From assembly GCA_040766985.1 (NCBI GenBank), contig JAXGPL010000005.1, positions 77,607 to 141,606 of the forward strand: a stretch of DNA of 64,000 nucleotides, given 5' to 3'. Position numbers and translations under genes: made by a program. Origin of the DNA: JAXGPL01 sp040766985. GTDB lineage: Bacteria; Bacillota; Sulfobacillia; JAUYEG01. Below are positions 28,328 through 35,792 of the stretch, piece by piece (positions within the stretch are counted from its first letter, which is position 1; each line of letters opens with the position of its first letter). The notes under the pieces are model-generated. The model saw only the letters and a program-made list of their open reading frames with translations. It had not been told where the DNA came from and made no database searches.

Positions 28328-29593
28328 ATGACCACAGACGACCTCAATGGGCGGATTGTTGAGGCAGTCGAACGGCACCTTCCCGCGGCGGTAGCCCTGC
28401 GACGGGAGTTACACGCGCAGCCGGAAATCGGCTTCGAGGAGCGCGCGACTTCTGACCGGATCGCCGCTTACCTTGCCCGGCTCGCGCTATCCGGGGTACG
28501 GCGCCATGTCGCCGACTACGGGATTGTCGCCTTGCTGCGCGGCCGGGGCAACCAGGGCGGCGGCTCGGTGGTTGGGTTGCGTGCCGATATGGATGCGCTC
28601 AGCGTTCAGGAGGAGACAGGCCTCCCCTTCTCCTCATCAATTCCCGGCAAGATGCACGCCTGCGGCCACGATATACACATGGCGACCCTCGCCGTGGCTG
28701 CGGCCGCGCTGTGTGACCTGGGAGACGAGTTTCAGGGCGACATAAAGTTCATCTTCCAGCCCGCGGAGGAGTCGGGTGGCCGCGTGGCTGATGGTACGGA
28801 CCCATTCAAGGAACACAAACGAGGCCTCGGCGGCGCCCAGCGGATGATCCAGGACGGTGCGCTCAAGGAACCGGACGTCGATGCCATCATCGGCCTGCAC
28901 TGCTGGCCCGACCTTCCCGTCGGCACGGTCGGCGTCGACCCGCACGTGGCGATGGGGGGCAACGGCGTCCTGCGCGTAAGGATCATCGGCAAGGGCGGTC
29001 ACGGCGCCACACCGCACCAGACCGTCGACCCGGTCGTAATCGCGGCGACGGCGATCCTCGCCCTGCAGACCCTCGTCAGCAGGTTCAACGACCCCGCCAA
29101 CCCGTTCGTGCTCAGTATCACGACAATCCACGGCGGCACCGCGGTCAACGTCATTCCCGAGCAGGTCGAATTCCAGGCAACGTTGCGGAGCGTCAAGCCG
29201 GGTTTCCTTGAAACCGAAATCCCCGCACGCGCCGCCCGGATGGTCCGCGGCATCGCCGAGGGCTTCGGCGCGAAGTGCGACGTGGCGTGCGGCCCAGGGC
29301 TACCGGTCACGGTGAACGACCCCAGGCTGGTTGAACAGGCCCGGCAGTCCGCCGCGGCGATTCTGGGAGCCCAAAGTGTCCGGCTGCTCGACCGGGTCGC
29401 CATGACGTCCGAGGACTTCGCCTACTTCGCGCAATTGGTTCCCGCAATCTACCTAAAGGTCGGCGTAACAGGCCCCGAGGGCTGCGCGCCGCTCCACAAC
29501 CCACGCTTTGCACCTGAGGAAGACGCCATCGCGGTCGGCGCCAAGACGCTGGTACGGATCGCGCTGGATCTATGCCGGGCGGGCGGGGTGTGA
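28328..29593 (+). CDS. M20-family amidohydrolase (N-acyl-L-amino acid hydrolase type)
   Basis: 421 residues of the M20D hippurate hydrolase/aminoacylase type, a dinuclear metal enzyme cutting N-acyl or carbamoyl amino acids. Motifs: LRRELHAQPEIGFEE, VGLRADMDALSVQEETG, MHACGHDIHMATL, FQPAEESGGRVADG and GKGGHGATPHQTVDPV (dimer domain). ATG 28328 is preceded by GAGGGGG. It follows an ArsR gene by 14 bases and is probably under its control. The stop codon TGA at 29591 is the first base triplet of a dyad repeat array filling the next intergenic space. Confidence 0.9.
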   Translation: MTTDDLNGRIVEAVERHLPAAVALRRELHAQPEIGFEERATSDRIAAYLARLALSGVRRHVADYGIVALLRGRGNQGGGSVVGLRADMDALSVQEETGLPFSSSIPGKMHACGHDIHMATLAVAAAALCDLGDEFQGDIKFIFQPAEESGGRVADGTDPFKEHKRGLGGAQRMIQDGALKEPDVDAIIGLHCWPDLPVGTVGVDPHVAMGGNGVLRVRIIGKGGHGATPHQTVDPVVIAATAILALQTLVSRFNDPANPFVLSITTIHGGTAVNVIPEQVEFQATLRSVKPGFLETEIPARAARMVRGIAEGFGAKCDVACGPGLPVTVNDPRLVEQARQSAAAILGAQSVRLLDRVAMTSEDFAYFAQLVPAIYLKVGVTGPEGCAPLHNPRFAPEEDAIAVGAKTLVRIALDLCRAGGV

Positions 29594-29825
29594 GCCGGGG
29601 AGCCTTGAGCCGGAGCCGGGTGTGAGCCGGGGAGCACAGGTTCGGGGCGAGATATGAGCCGAGGAGCACAACCAACTCGCCGGACATGAGTCGAGCGGCG
29701 CAACCAATCCGTGGTTGCGCCCGTGGGCACAGGTACTTCGACGCACCTGTGCAGGCGAGCACAAGCCACACATCGACCTGGGCCGAGGAGCGCATCTCGC
29801 GTCTCAACCTGCGCCCCTCAGCTCA
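29591..29825. repeat. Array A: 16-nt dyad repeated every 29-32 nt
   Basis: Eight cores with the pattern TGNGC-N6-GCNCA begin at 29591, 29623, 29655, 29687, 29716, 29748, 29779 and 29810, separated by linkers of 13-16 nt. Seven have the full outer TGnGC/GCnCA arms; the first ends in GCCTT. Examples are TGAGCCGAGGAGCACA and TGCGCCCGTGGGCACA. It fills the space between two convergent M20 genes (29594-29943), which holds no gene. The same unit recurs at 37465-37635. Function unknown. Confidence 0.85.
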
Positions 29826-29943
29826 GATCCTCACATCCCGGCACCCTCGCGCAGCCATGCAACGCCAGCGCGCCCCGTCAGCAGCTACTATTGCCAACCC
29901 CGCTGCCCGATCAACTCATCCATCTTGACGTACCCGTCCGCCG

Positions 29944-31248
29944 TCATCGCGGGCTTGTACTGGCTCCGGCCTCCTGGAGCGCAGCGGCGCTGTCCCACAG
30001 CAGATCCACAATTGTCGTAGCGAAGACCTTTGTGGGGGCGACGTAAGCGGCATCCTCATCAACGACCCGGAAGTCCTTTGAGTGCCCGGCACCCTCAACG
30101 CCCCCCGTCGAAATCCGCGCCGCAGGGATGATGTGGCTGACGTCGCCGAAGTCCGACGACGCGGTGGTGAACTCGTCCGCAGAACCCGGCTTGACTCGCT
30201 CCGAGCCCAGCCCTTGCACAGCGTTGGCCTCCAGCAGCAGGTCGGAGCACCACCGCACGGCGAGGTCGGGCCGTTGCGGGATAGCCGGCAGGGTGGTTAT
30301 GTCAACTTCCGCGCCCAGCGCCATCGCTGCACCGCGCATCGACCTGTCTAGCTTGGCGTTGGCGTCGAAGATGCCGGCCATGGTCCGGCCGCGGACGTAG
30401 GTTTCGAGCCGGACGTCTGCCGGGACGACGTTGACCAGGTCGCCGCCCTTGGTGATGATCGGGTGGATGCGGATGGATTCGCTTTCGGGGAAGGTTTCAC
30501 GCTGCGCAAACAGGGCGACCAGCCCGACCACCGCGGCGTTGAGCGCGTTGATGCCATCCTGCGGCGCAGCTCCCGAGTGCGCCTCGCGCCCGCGGAAGCG
30601 GACCATCTTGCCGATGAAACCGTTCGTCCCGCCGCGCTGCACCCCGACTGCCCTGCCGCCCAGCTGGCCCGAATGGCTCGCGAGGTACAGGCCGATGCCG
30701 TCAAGCTCGCCGAGTGCGATCCAACTGGCCTTGCCGCCGACAAACGGCACAACGCCGCGGTCCACCAGCCGCCGCCGGAAGTCCAGTTCAACGTACTCCT
30801 CCGCCGGCATTCCCAAGAACTGAACCTCGCCGTCGAGCCACTGCATCGCGCCCGACTCCACCAGCGCGATCGCGGTTCCCAAAACTGCGGCGACCTGGGC
30901 GTGGTGGCCGCAGGAGTGGGCGCCGCCGGTTTCCAGGTCCGCGTCGGGGTGTTCCGGGCAGACTACGCAGTCCATGTCTCCAGCGACCGCGATGACGCCG
31001 TCACAGCGCCGCCCCGGCAGGAATCCCTTGACGCCGGTCTGCGCGATACCGGTCCGGCAGCGCAAGCCCAGCCCCTCAAGCACTTCCTGCATCAGCCCCA
31101 TGGTCTTGCGCTCTTTGTATCCGAGTTCGGGGTTGCGCCAGATGGTCCGGCCGAGCTCCTTGATGCGTGCGGCGTTGCGGTCGACCGCCTCGAGCACGGC
31201 CTTCTTGACCTCGGCGCGGTCGGGCCTGGTTTCGGTCATTGCGGGCAC
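29944..31248 (-). CDS. M20-family amidohydrolase (AbgB-like)
   Basis: 434 residues of the M20 amidohydrolase group nearest to aminobenzoyl-glutamate utilisation/peptidase M20 family members. Motifs: LGRTIWRNPELGYKE, VAVAGDMDCVVCPEHPD, HSCGHHAQVAAVLGTA, LGMPAEEYVELDFR, GREAHSGAAPQDGINAL (dimer domain) and TASSDFGDVSHIIP. It converges on the other M20 gene with repeat array A between them. Just upstream, on the same strand, lies an MFS exporter or uptake protein gene, so a transporter-hydrolase pair is plausible but the order (transporter first) gives no substrate. Confidence 0.88.
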   Translation of the reverse strand: MPAMTETRPDRAEVKKAVLEAVDRNAARIKELGRTIWRNPELGYKERKTMGLMQEVLEGLGLRCRTGIAQTGVKGFLPGRRCDGVIAVAGDMDCVVCPEHPDADLETGGAHSCGHHAQVAAVLGTAIALVESGAMQWLDGEVQFLGMPAEEYVELDFRRRLVDRGVVPFVGGKASWIALGELDGIGLYLASHSGQLGGRAVGVQRGGTNGFIGKMVRFRGREAHSGAAPQDGINALNAAVVGLVALFAQRETFPESESIRIHPIITKGGDLVNVVPADVRLETYVRGRTMAGIFDANAKLDRSMRGAAMALGAEVDITTLPAIPQRPDLAVRWCSDLLLEANAVQGLGSERVKPGSADEFTTASSDFGDVSHIIPAARISTGGVEGAGHSKDFRVVDEDAAYVAPTKVFATTIVDLLWDSAAALQEAGASTSPR

Positions 31249-31291
31249 CTCCAGATGTGTTCGGTACGGCAGCGGGGGCCGCTAACTGGGC

Positions 31292-32528
31292 TCAGGCCGG
31301 CGTCCGCCGGCCTCGCCCCGCGGTCACTTCCCGGAGCAGGATCAGGGCCATCAGGGCAATCGCCGCGAAGGTCATCACGTACGGGGTCAGCCGCCCAAGA
31401 GCCCCCGCCAGCCAGCTTGCCACAGGCGGCCCGAGTGCTGCGATAGCTCCGGTTATCGCCCCCAGAATGCCCAGCGCGAGTCCCCTGCCCTGTCCTTCGA
31501 CGAGTTCGGTGCGCAACGTGTCGTACGCGATAATGGAAACCTGCAGGAACACATACCCCACGGTGAACAGGGCGAGACCAGCCGCAAACCCGCTCGATCC
31601 GAGCCACAGGCCTAGCAGCGGCGCGAACCCGGCCATCCCCGCGAGGAGGACCCGCCGCGGCCCGAGGGTGCCGATCAGCCGCCCGCCGACGAGGCTGACG
31701 GCGATGGCGACCAGGGGACCTGCCGAGAACAGCAGGTTAACCTCTGCCTTGCTGTATCCCAGCGCATCCTGCGCATAGATCGGAATGAACGGCCCCTGCG
31801 TTGTCATCGTGGTGGTCAGGACGAACAGCGTCCCCACGGCCAGGATGGCGCGTCCGCCGGGCCGCCAGACGTGCTGCCAGACCACCCGGGACTGCTCAAG
31901 CACCCCACGCAGGGTCAGCCGCCCCTGTCCGGCAGGCCGGGGTCCGCCGCCCCAAACGGTTTCGGACATCATGAACCAACGCATCGCGGTCGCCACCGCG
32001 AGCGCGACGCCGTTGACCGCCATCAGTTGGTGGATGGCGGCTGATTCCATCAGGAAGGCGCCGATTACCGGCCCAACCGTGTAGCCGAGGCCCGAGGCCA
32101 CCTGGAACACGGCAAATGCCATGCCGCGCTTTTCCCTGCTCACGGACTCCGCAAGGATTGCGGCGAACGACGGCGACTGAATGGCCCCCATCGCCCGGTT
32201 GGCGATGACCAGCGCCGCCAACACAACCCAGCTACGGGTCAGCGACATCCCGAAGTACATTCCGACGGCCAGGACACCTGGGACGACAATGGCGACCTTG
32301 CGGCCCCAGCGGTCGGCGATAACCCCGCCGAGAATCTGCGGGACCGACTGCGCCACGCCGATCAGGAAGAACACGACGCTTACGGCAAATTCCCGTAGCG
32401 CCGTAATCGCGAAGGATCAGCGGGATCAGCCGCTGCCGGGTGAAGCTGGCGCTTAGCAGGATCAGAAGGCTCGACGAAAGGATGACGACATTGCGCTCCA
32501 GCGCCAGCGCCTGAGCCCACCGGGGCAA
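31292..32528 (-). pseudogene. MFS transporter, one frameshift near the N-terminus
   Basis: Twelve-helix major facilitator protein of about 411 codons. The frame from TTG 32528 gives the first helix (VVILSSSLLILLSASF) and IPLILRDYGA; the rest (AVSVVFFLIGVAQSVP onward to 31292) is in another frame, with the break near 32390 in CGCTACGGGAATTT. The MFS loop motif GGVIADRWGRKVAI follows helix two, and later GPLVAIAVSLVGGRLIG is the second half's equivalent. Drug-efflux-like in character. One base restores it, so it may be intact in the organism. Downstream M20 gene is on the same strand. Confidence 0.8.
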
Positions 32529-32695
32529 GCCGTGTGCGGCGGCTGCTCCCGGGTTCAGCAGTGTGGCCGTATGCGGCGGCCCAGACTGCCGGGGGGCACG
32601 GAGTGATTACGGCGGCATCTGCCGATTGCCGGCTTGGGCAACGGCTTCGGCGTTTGTTCGTTAGGGACGTATAAATCACCTGGAAATATCGCTTT

Positions 32696-32773
32696 GTGAT
32701 TCCCTTCGAAAGGCGGGATACCTGCTACAAAGCTAGCTACCGGCGCGGATTTCCGGCCTTCGCAGGGAATCAC
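32696..32773 (+). ncRNA. Candidate structured RNA element (unassigned)
   Basis: Long-range helix: GTGATTCCC (32696-32704) pairs perfectly with GGGAATCAC (32765-32773); after a 2x2 loop, CGAAaGGC pairs with GCCTTCG (32707-32714 / 32756-32762). Inside is a small GCTA/TAGC hairpin with loop CAAAGC. It lies in the divergent space between the MFS gene and a plus-strand pseudogene. The layout resembles a riboswitch aptamer but I match it to no known class. Strand is uncertain. Confidence 0.4.
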
Positions 32774-32892
32774 GGCGGTCCGCGTCGTAAGGGTCGAGGG
32801 GAAGGAATAGCTACGCAATTAGCCTTCTCCGGTCGAATAACCCAGGCGTAGCGCCGCGGCAGAGGCGCAAGCAGAAGGAGGAGGCACGGAAG

Positions 32893-33328
32893 AAGCGAAC
32901 GCTCCGTCAAACCGTCAGATCGCATTCGCCGCACTTGCCGTCGTTGTCGCGCTCAGTCTCTGCGCGAACCTTTGGCTCAGCATGCGCGTCAACGAGCTGC
33001 AGCGCGATACGGCCGCCATACGCGGCGACCTCGAACAGGCCGAACGCGCCCTGCAGGACCAGATAGGCGGCCCGCGGCACAGATCGCGGCGTTCCGGGTC
33101 GCAGGGTCACAGCCAGCTACCTCACTGGCGAAACCTGGGCTAGAAGCGCTGCCGCATCCGCCGACGAGGAAGGCGACAGCTGGAGGCTAGTCATCGCCCC
33201 GAGGCAGAGGTTTTGCGGCTGCGGTTTGTCCTGGCCAACGGGGCTGCCGTCGAGACACAACTCGACCCGATCCCCAGGCCGAAACAGTGCTGGAGGTGGG
33301 ATTGCGGAAGGTTTCCGTCCTCAAGTAG
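32893..33328 (+). pseudogene. Small membrane-anchored coiled-coil protein, frame broken
   Basis: Unknown protein of about 145 codons. The first frame gives EANAPSNRQIAFAALAV, a membrane segment (LAVVVALSLCANLWLS) and a short coiled coil (VNELQRDTAAIRGDLEQAE). The reading then changes frame to VTASYLTGETWARSAAASA and DEEGDSWRLVIAP, then EAEVLRLRFVLANGAAVETQ, and finally AETVLEVGLRKVSVLK with a TAG at 33326-33328. At least three indels are needed. An SD (GGAGGAGG) is present at 32874 but no standard start codon follows it in frame. Likely a type II anchored surface protein if restored. Confidence 0.5.
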
Positions 33329-33355
33329 CGGGGCGCGCACGCCGCGCGCAGCATC

Positions 33356-34549
33356 TTACGCCTTGATCGCCTCGGCGACCGTCCTTCCCCACTCTCGGCA
33401 GGCGGCGATTTCCCCGGTCGTCGGGACCCGCTTGAGCTTGAGCGGGTCGGCGGCGATCTTGGCGCCCATACCCTTGAGGTGGTTGCTGATTTCGTCGGCG
33501 GCCTCGCCGCTCCAGCCAAACGAACCGAACGTAGCGCATACCTTGCCGGCCGGGCGCAGCCCCACCGTCTCGTGCACGAACTTGGCCACATCGGGCAGGC
33601 TCAACCTGTTGACGGTCGGCGATCCGACGACGAGGCCTTTCCACTTGGCCATTTCTGCGATGATGTCGTTGATGTCGGTCGTGCTCGTGCGCAGGATCTT
33701 GACAGGCACGCCCGAGTCGGCCATGCCTTGGGCGATTTCCTCGGCCATGCGCCGGGTCGAACCCCACATCGTATCGTAGGCGATGACGCAGCCAGTGTCG
33801 CCGCCGCCCGGCGACGACCACCTCGCATAGGCATCGAGAATGCGGCTCAGGTCCTTGCGCCAAATCACGCCGTGGCTGGGGGCGATGATCTTGATCGGCA
33901 GGTTGAGTTTCTGGACCTCGGCGAGTTTGCGGCCGACCAGGGAGCTGAATGGCAACAGGATGTTGGCGTAGTATTTCTGGGCCTCCTGCATCACTTCATC
34001 CAGGTCAACCTGGTCGTCAAAGCGGAAACCCGTCGCGATATGCTGCCCGAACGCATCGTTGGACATCAGGATCTGGTCCTCGACAAGATAGGCGAACATG
34101 CTGTCCGGCCAGTGCAGCATAGGCGCCTCGATGAACGAGATGGTCTTTCTTCCGAGGCTGATCGTGTCGCCCGTCTTGACCACACGATAGCGCCAGGCTC
34201 CAAAGTAGTGCTTGCTCAGTCCATCCTTGCCGCGCGGGCTGCACAGCACCTCAGCGTCGGGGCATTTGGCCAACACCGCGGGGAGGGCGCCGGAGTGGTC
34301 GGTTTCAACGTGGTTGGACACGATGATCTGGAGCTTGCTTGGGTCAATGATCTCGGAGATGTTGCGGAGCAGGGTTTCGGTAAACGGTGCCCACACCGTG
34401 TCCACGAGCGTGGGCCGCTCGTCCATGATCAGGTATGCGTTATAGGTGCTGCCGCGGTGGGTGGAGAGTGACTCGCCGTGGAACGACCGCAAATCCCAGT
34501 CCACAGCCCCGACCCAGTAGACATCCTTGGCAAGCTCAACGGGGTGCAT
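33356..34549 (-). CDS. Flavodiiron protein (A-type flavoprotein)
   Basis: 397-residue flavodiiron protein that reduces O2 to water and/or NO to N2O in anaerobes. N-terminal metallo-beta-lactamase-type diiron domain with the ligand motif HVETDHSG (HxExDH), MLHWPDSMFAY and LMSNDAFGQHIA; C-terminal flavodoxin domain from about residue 250 with FMN loop YDTMWGSTRRMAEEIA, VVGSPTVNRLSLPD and FGSFGWSGEA. Full length, no rubredoxin or flavin-reductase extension, so a separate rubredoxin donor is needed and none is in the window. ATG 34549 with AGGAGG six bases upstream. Its presence indicates an anaerobic or microaerophilic host. Confidence 0.93.
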   Translation of the reverse strand: MHPVELAKDVYWVGAVDWDLRSFHGESLSTHRGSTYNAYLIMDERPTLVDTVWAPFTETLLRNISEIIDPSKLQIIVSNHVETDHSGALPAVLAKCPDAEVLCSPRGKDGLSKHYFGAWRYRVVKTGDTISLGRKTISFIEAPMLHWPDSMFAYLVEDQILMSNDAFGQHIATGFRFDDQVDLDEVMQEAQKYYANILLPFSSLVGRKLAEVQKLNLPIKIIAPSHGVIWRKDLSRILDAYARWSSPGGGDTGCVIAYDTMWGSTRRMAEEIAQGMADSGVPVKILRTSTTDINDIIAEMAKWKGLVVGSPTVNRLSLPDVAKFVHETVGLRPAGKVCATFGSFGWSGEAADEISNHLKGMGAKIAADPLKLKRVPTTGEIAACREWGRTVAEAIKA

Positions 34550-34643
34550 ATTTAGCCTCCTTAATAGAGATGGTCGAGACTAATTTGCTCCGCCAGCCAT
34601 CATTTCCTCTCGCCCCTCCCGTCTCGCCGGAGCCGGGCCTCCC

Positions 34644-35678
34644 CTATCCCGGTCCCGGACCCCACAGGGCGCGCGCCGCGGCCGGCCAGTGGGGCGCTCC
34701 GGCGATTGCCCGCCGCAACCGCTCCGGCAGGTCGGCGAGGACATCGAACGGGTGAAGCAGACAGTAGCACATCATCCGCATGGCGAATTCGGGGCTCGTG
34801 TCGGGAGCGCGCGATCCCGGCCGACCACTGCGGTACGCGTCGCGAAACGCCGCCAGGGCGTCCCGGTTGCAGGCCAGGGCCAAGAGGTAAAGCGCAACCA
34901 ACTCGTACTCGGGGTCGCCGACCATGGCGTCTCCGAGGTCGATCAGACCGTTGATCCTCCAGCGTCCCCCACCCTCAAGCGGGGCGACGAGTACGTGGTC
35001 CGCCGTCACATCGCACGACAGCAGGCTCAGCCCCCAGCCGGGCGAGGGCGGGCTCCACGGACCCGCAAGGAAACCCGCCATCCCATCGATCAAATGCCCC
35101 GGCAGGGTCCCCCAACGGCGGTGCCGGGCCGGAGCGCCGGCCTTTTGTGTCGCCAGAAAGTCAAGCCACGCCTGGCGGCTCGTCGCAAGCCCCGCCCGCG
35201 AGGCGAGCGTGAGTGGCAGGCTGTGCAGTACCGCGGTGAAGTCACCGAGGCGCGCGGCGATGTTGGCGCGCTGGGCGGGTGCGAGGGACTCCCACACCTG
35301 CCCCAAGGGGACACCGTTGATGCGGCGCATGATCAAATAAGGCCAGGTGGAGTTGCCCGAGCCGGGTGTTGACGCAGGCAACACGCCGCATGCGACCATA
35401 CCCGGAAACGGAAGTAGGCTGTGCGACGCGACCTCGCGGTAGAGTCCGGTTTCGGTGGCAAAATCCTTCGGCCAGAGGGGGGAGTAGATCTTGACGATCA
35501 GATAACTCCCCGCGGCGAATACAGCGTGCGACCCCGGCAGCAAGCCATCGTTGCTGACGGGGACATCCGACGGCAGGCCGTGCTGCGCAAGGGCTGCGCG
35601 AACCAGCGGCGCCCAAAGGTCGACGTCTCGGAAGACCGCTGACCAGTCGGCGAGGCTCTGGATGTTGGGCAGGCCCAT
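34644..35678 (-). CDS. Aminoglycoside phosphotransferase (APH)-family kinase
   Basis: 344 residues of the APH/choline kinase fold. Visible: N-terminal lobe FAAGSYLIVKIYSPLW with the ATP-binding lysine, YLIMRRINGVPLGQVWESL, catalytic loop LSLLSCDVTADHVLV (an unusual SCDVTADH in place of HxDxxxxN) and the metal site INGLIDLGDAMVGDPEYEL. The altered catalytic loop keeps Asp but not the leading His. Start chosen at ATG 35678, where GAGGTGA precedes by four bases; the open frame continues upstream to 36593 but there it is antisense to the amidohydrolase. Sequence alone does not support antibiotic resistance; many APH-fold proteins phosphorylate other small molecules. Confidence 0.85.
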   Translation of the reverse strand: MGLPNIQSLADWSAVFRDVDLWAPLVRAALAQHGLPSDVPVSNDGLLPGSHAVFAAGSYLIVKIYSPLWPKDFATETGLYREVASHSLLPFPGMVACGVLPASTPGSGNSTWPYLIMRRINGVPLGQVWESLAPAQRANIAARLGDFTAVLHSLPLTLASRAGLATSRQAWLDFLATQKAGAPARHRRWGTLPGHLIDGMAGFLAGPWSPPSPGWGLSLLSCDVTADHVLVAPLEGGGRWRINGLIDLGDAMVGDPEYELVALYLLALACNRDALAAFRDAYRSGRPGSRAPDTSPEFAMRMMCYCLLHPFDVLADLPERLRRAIAGAPHWPAAARALWGPGPG

Positions 35679-35792
35679 TCGATCACCTCGCGTTGGGGTT
35701 CCGTGGCCCGGCGGCCTTTCCCTCCCGGAGGAGGGCCGCGCCAGCGGCGCAGGGAAGACAGCATCCATAGGTGTCCAAAAGGAGGAACCCAC

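Noticed and set aside
29591..29825. CRISPR array, because of the regular spacing
   Set aside because: The repeated unit is degenerate and palindromic, the linkers are not unique spacers of fixed length, and no cas gene is in the window.
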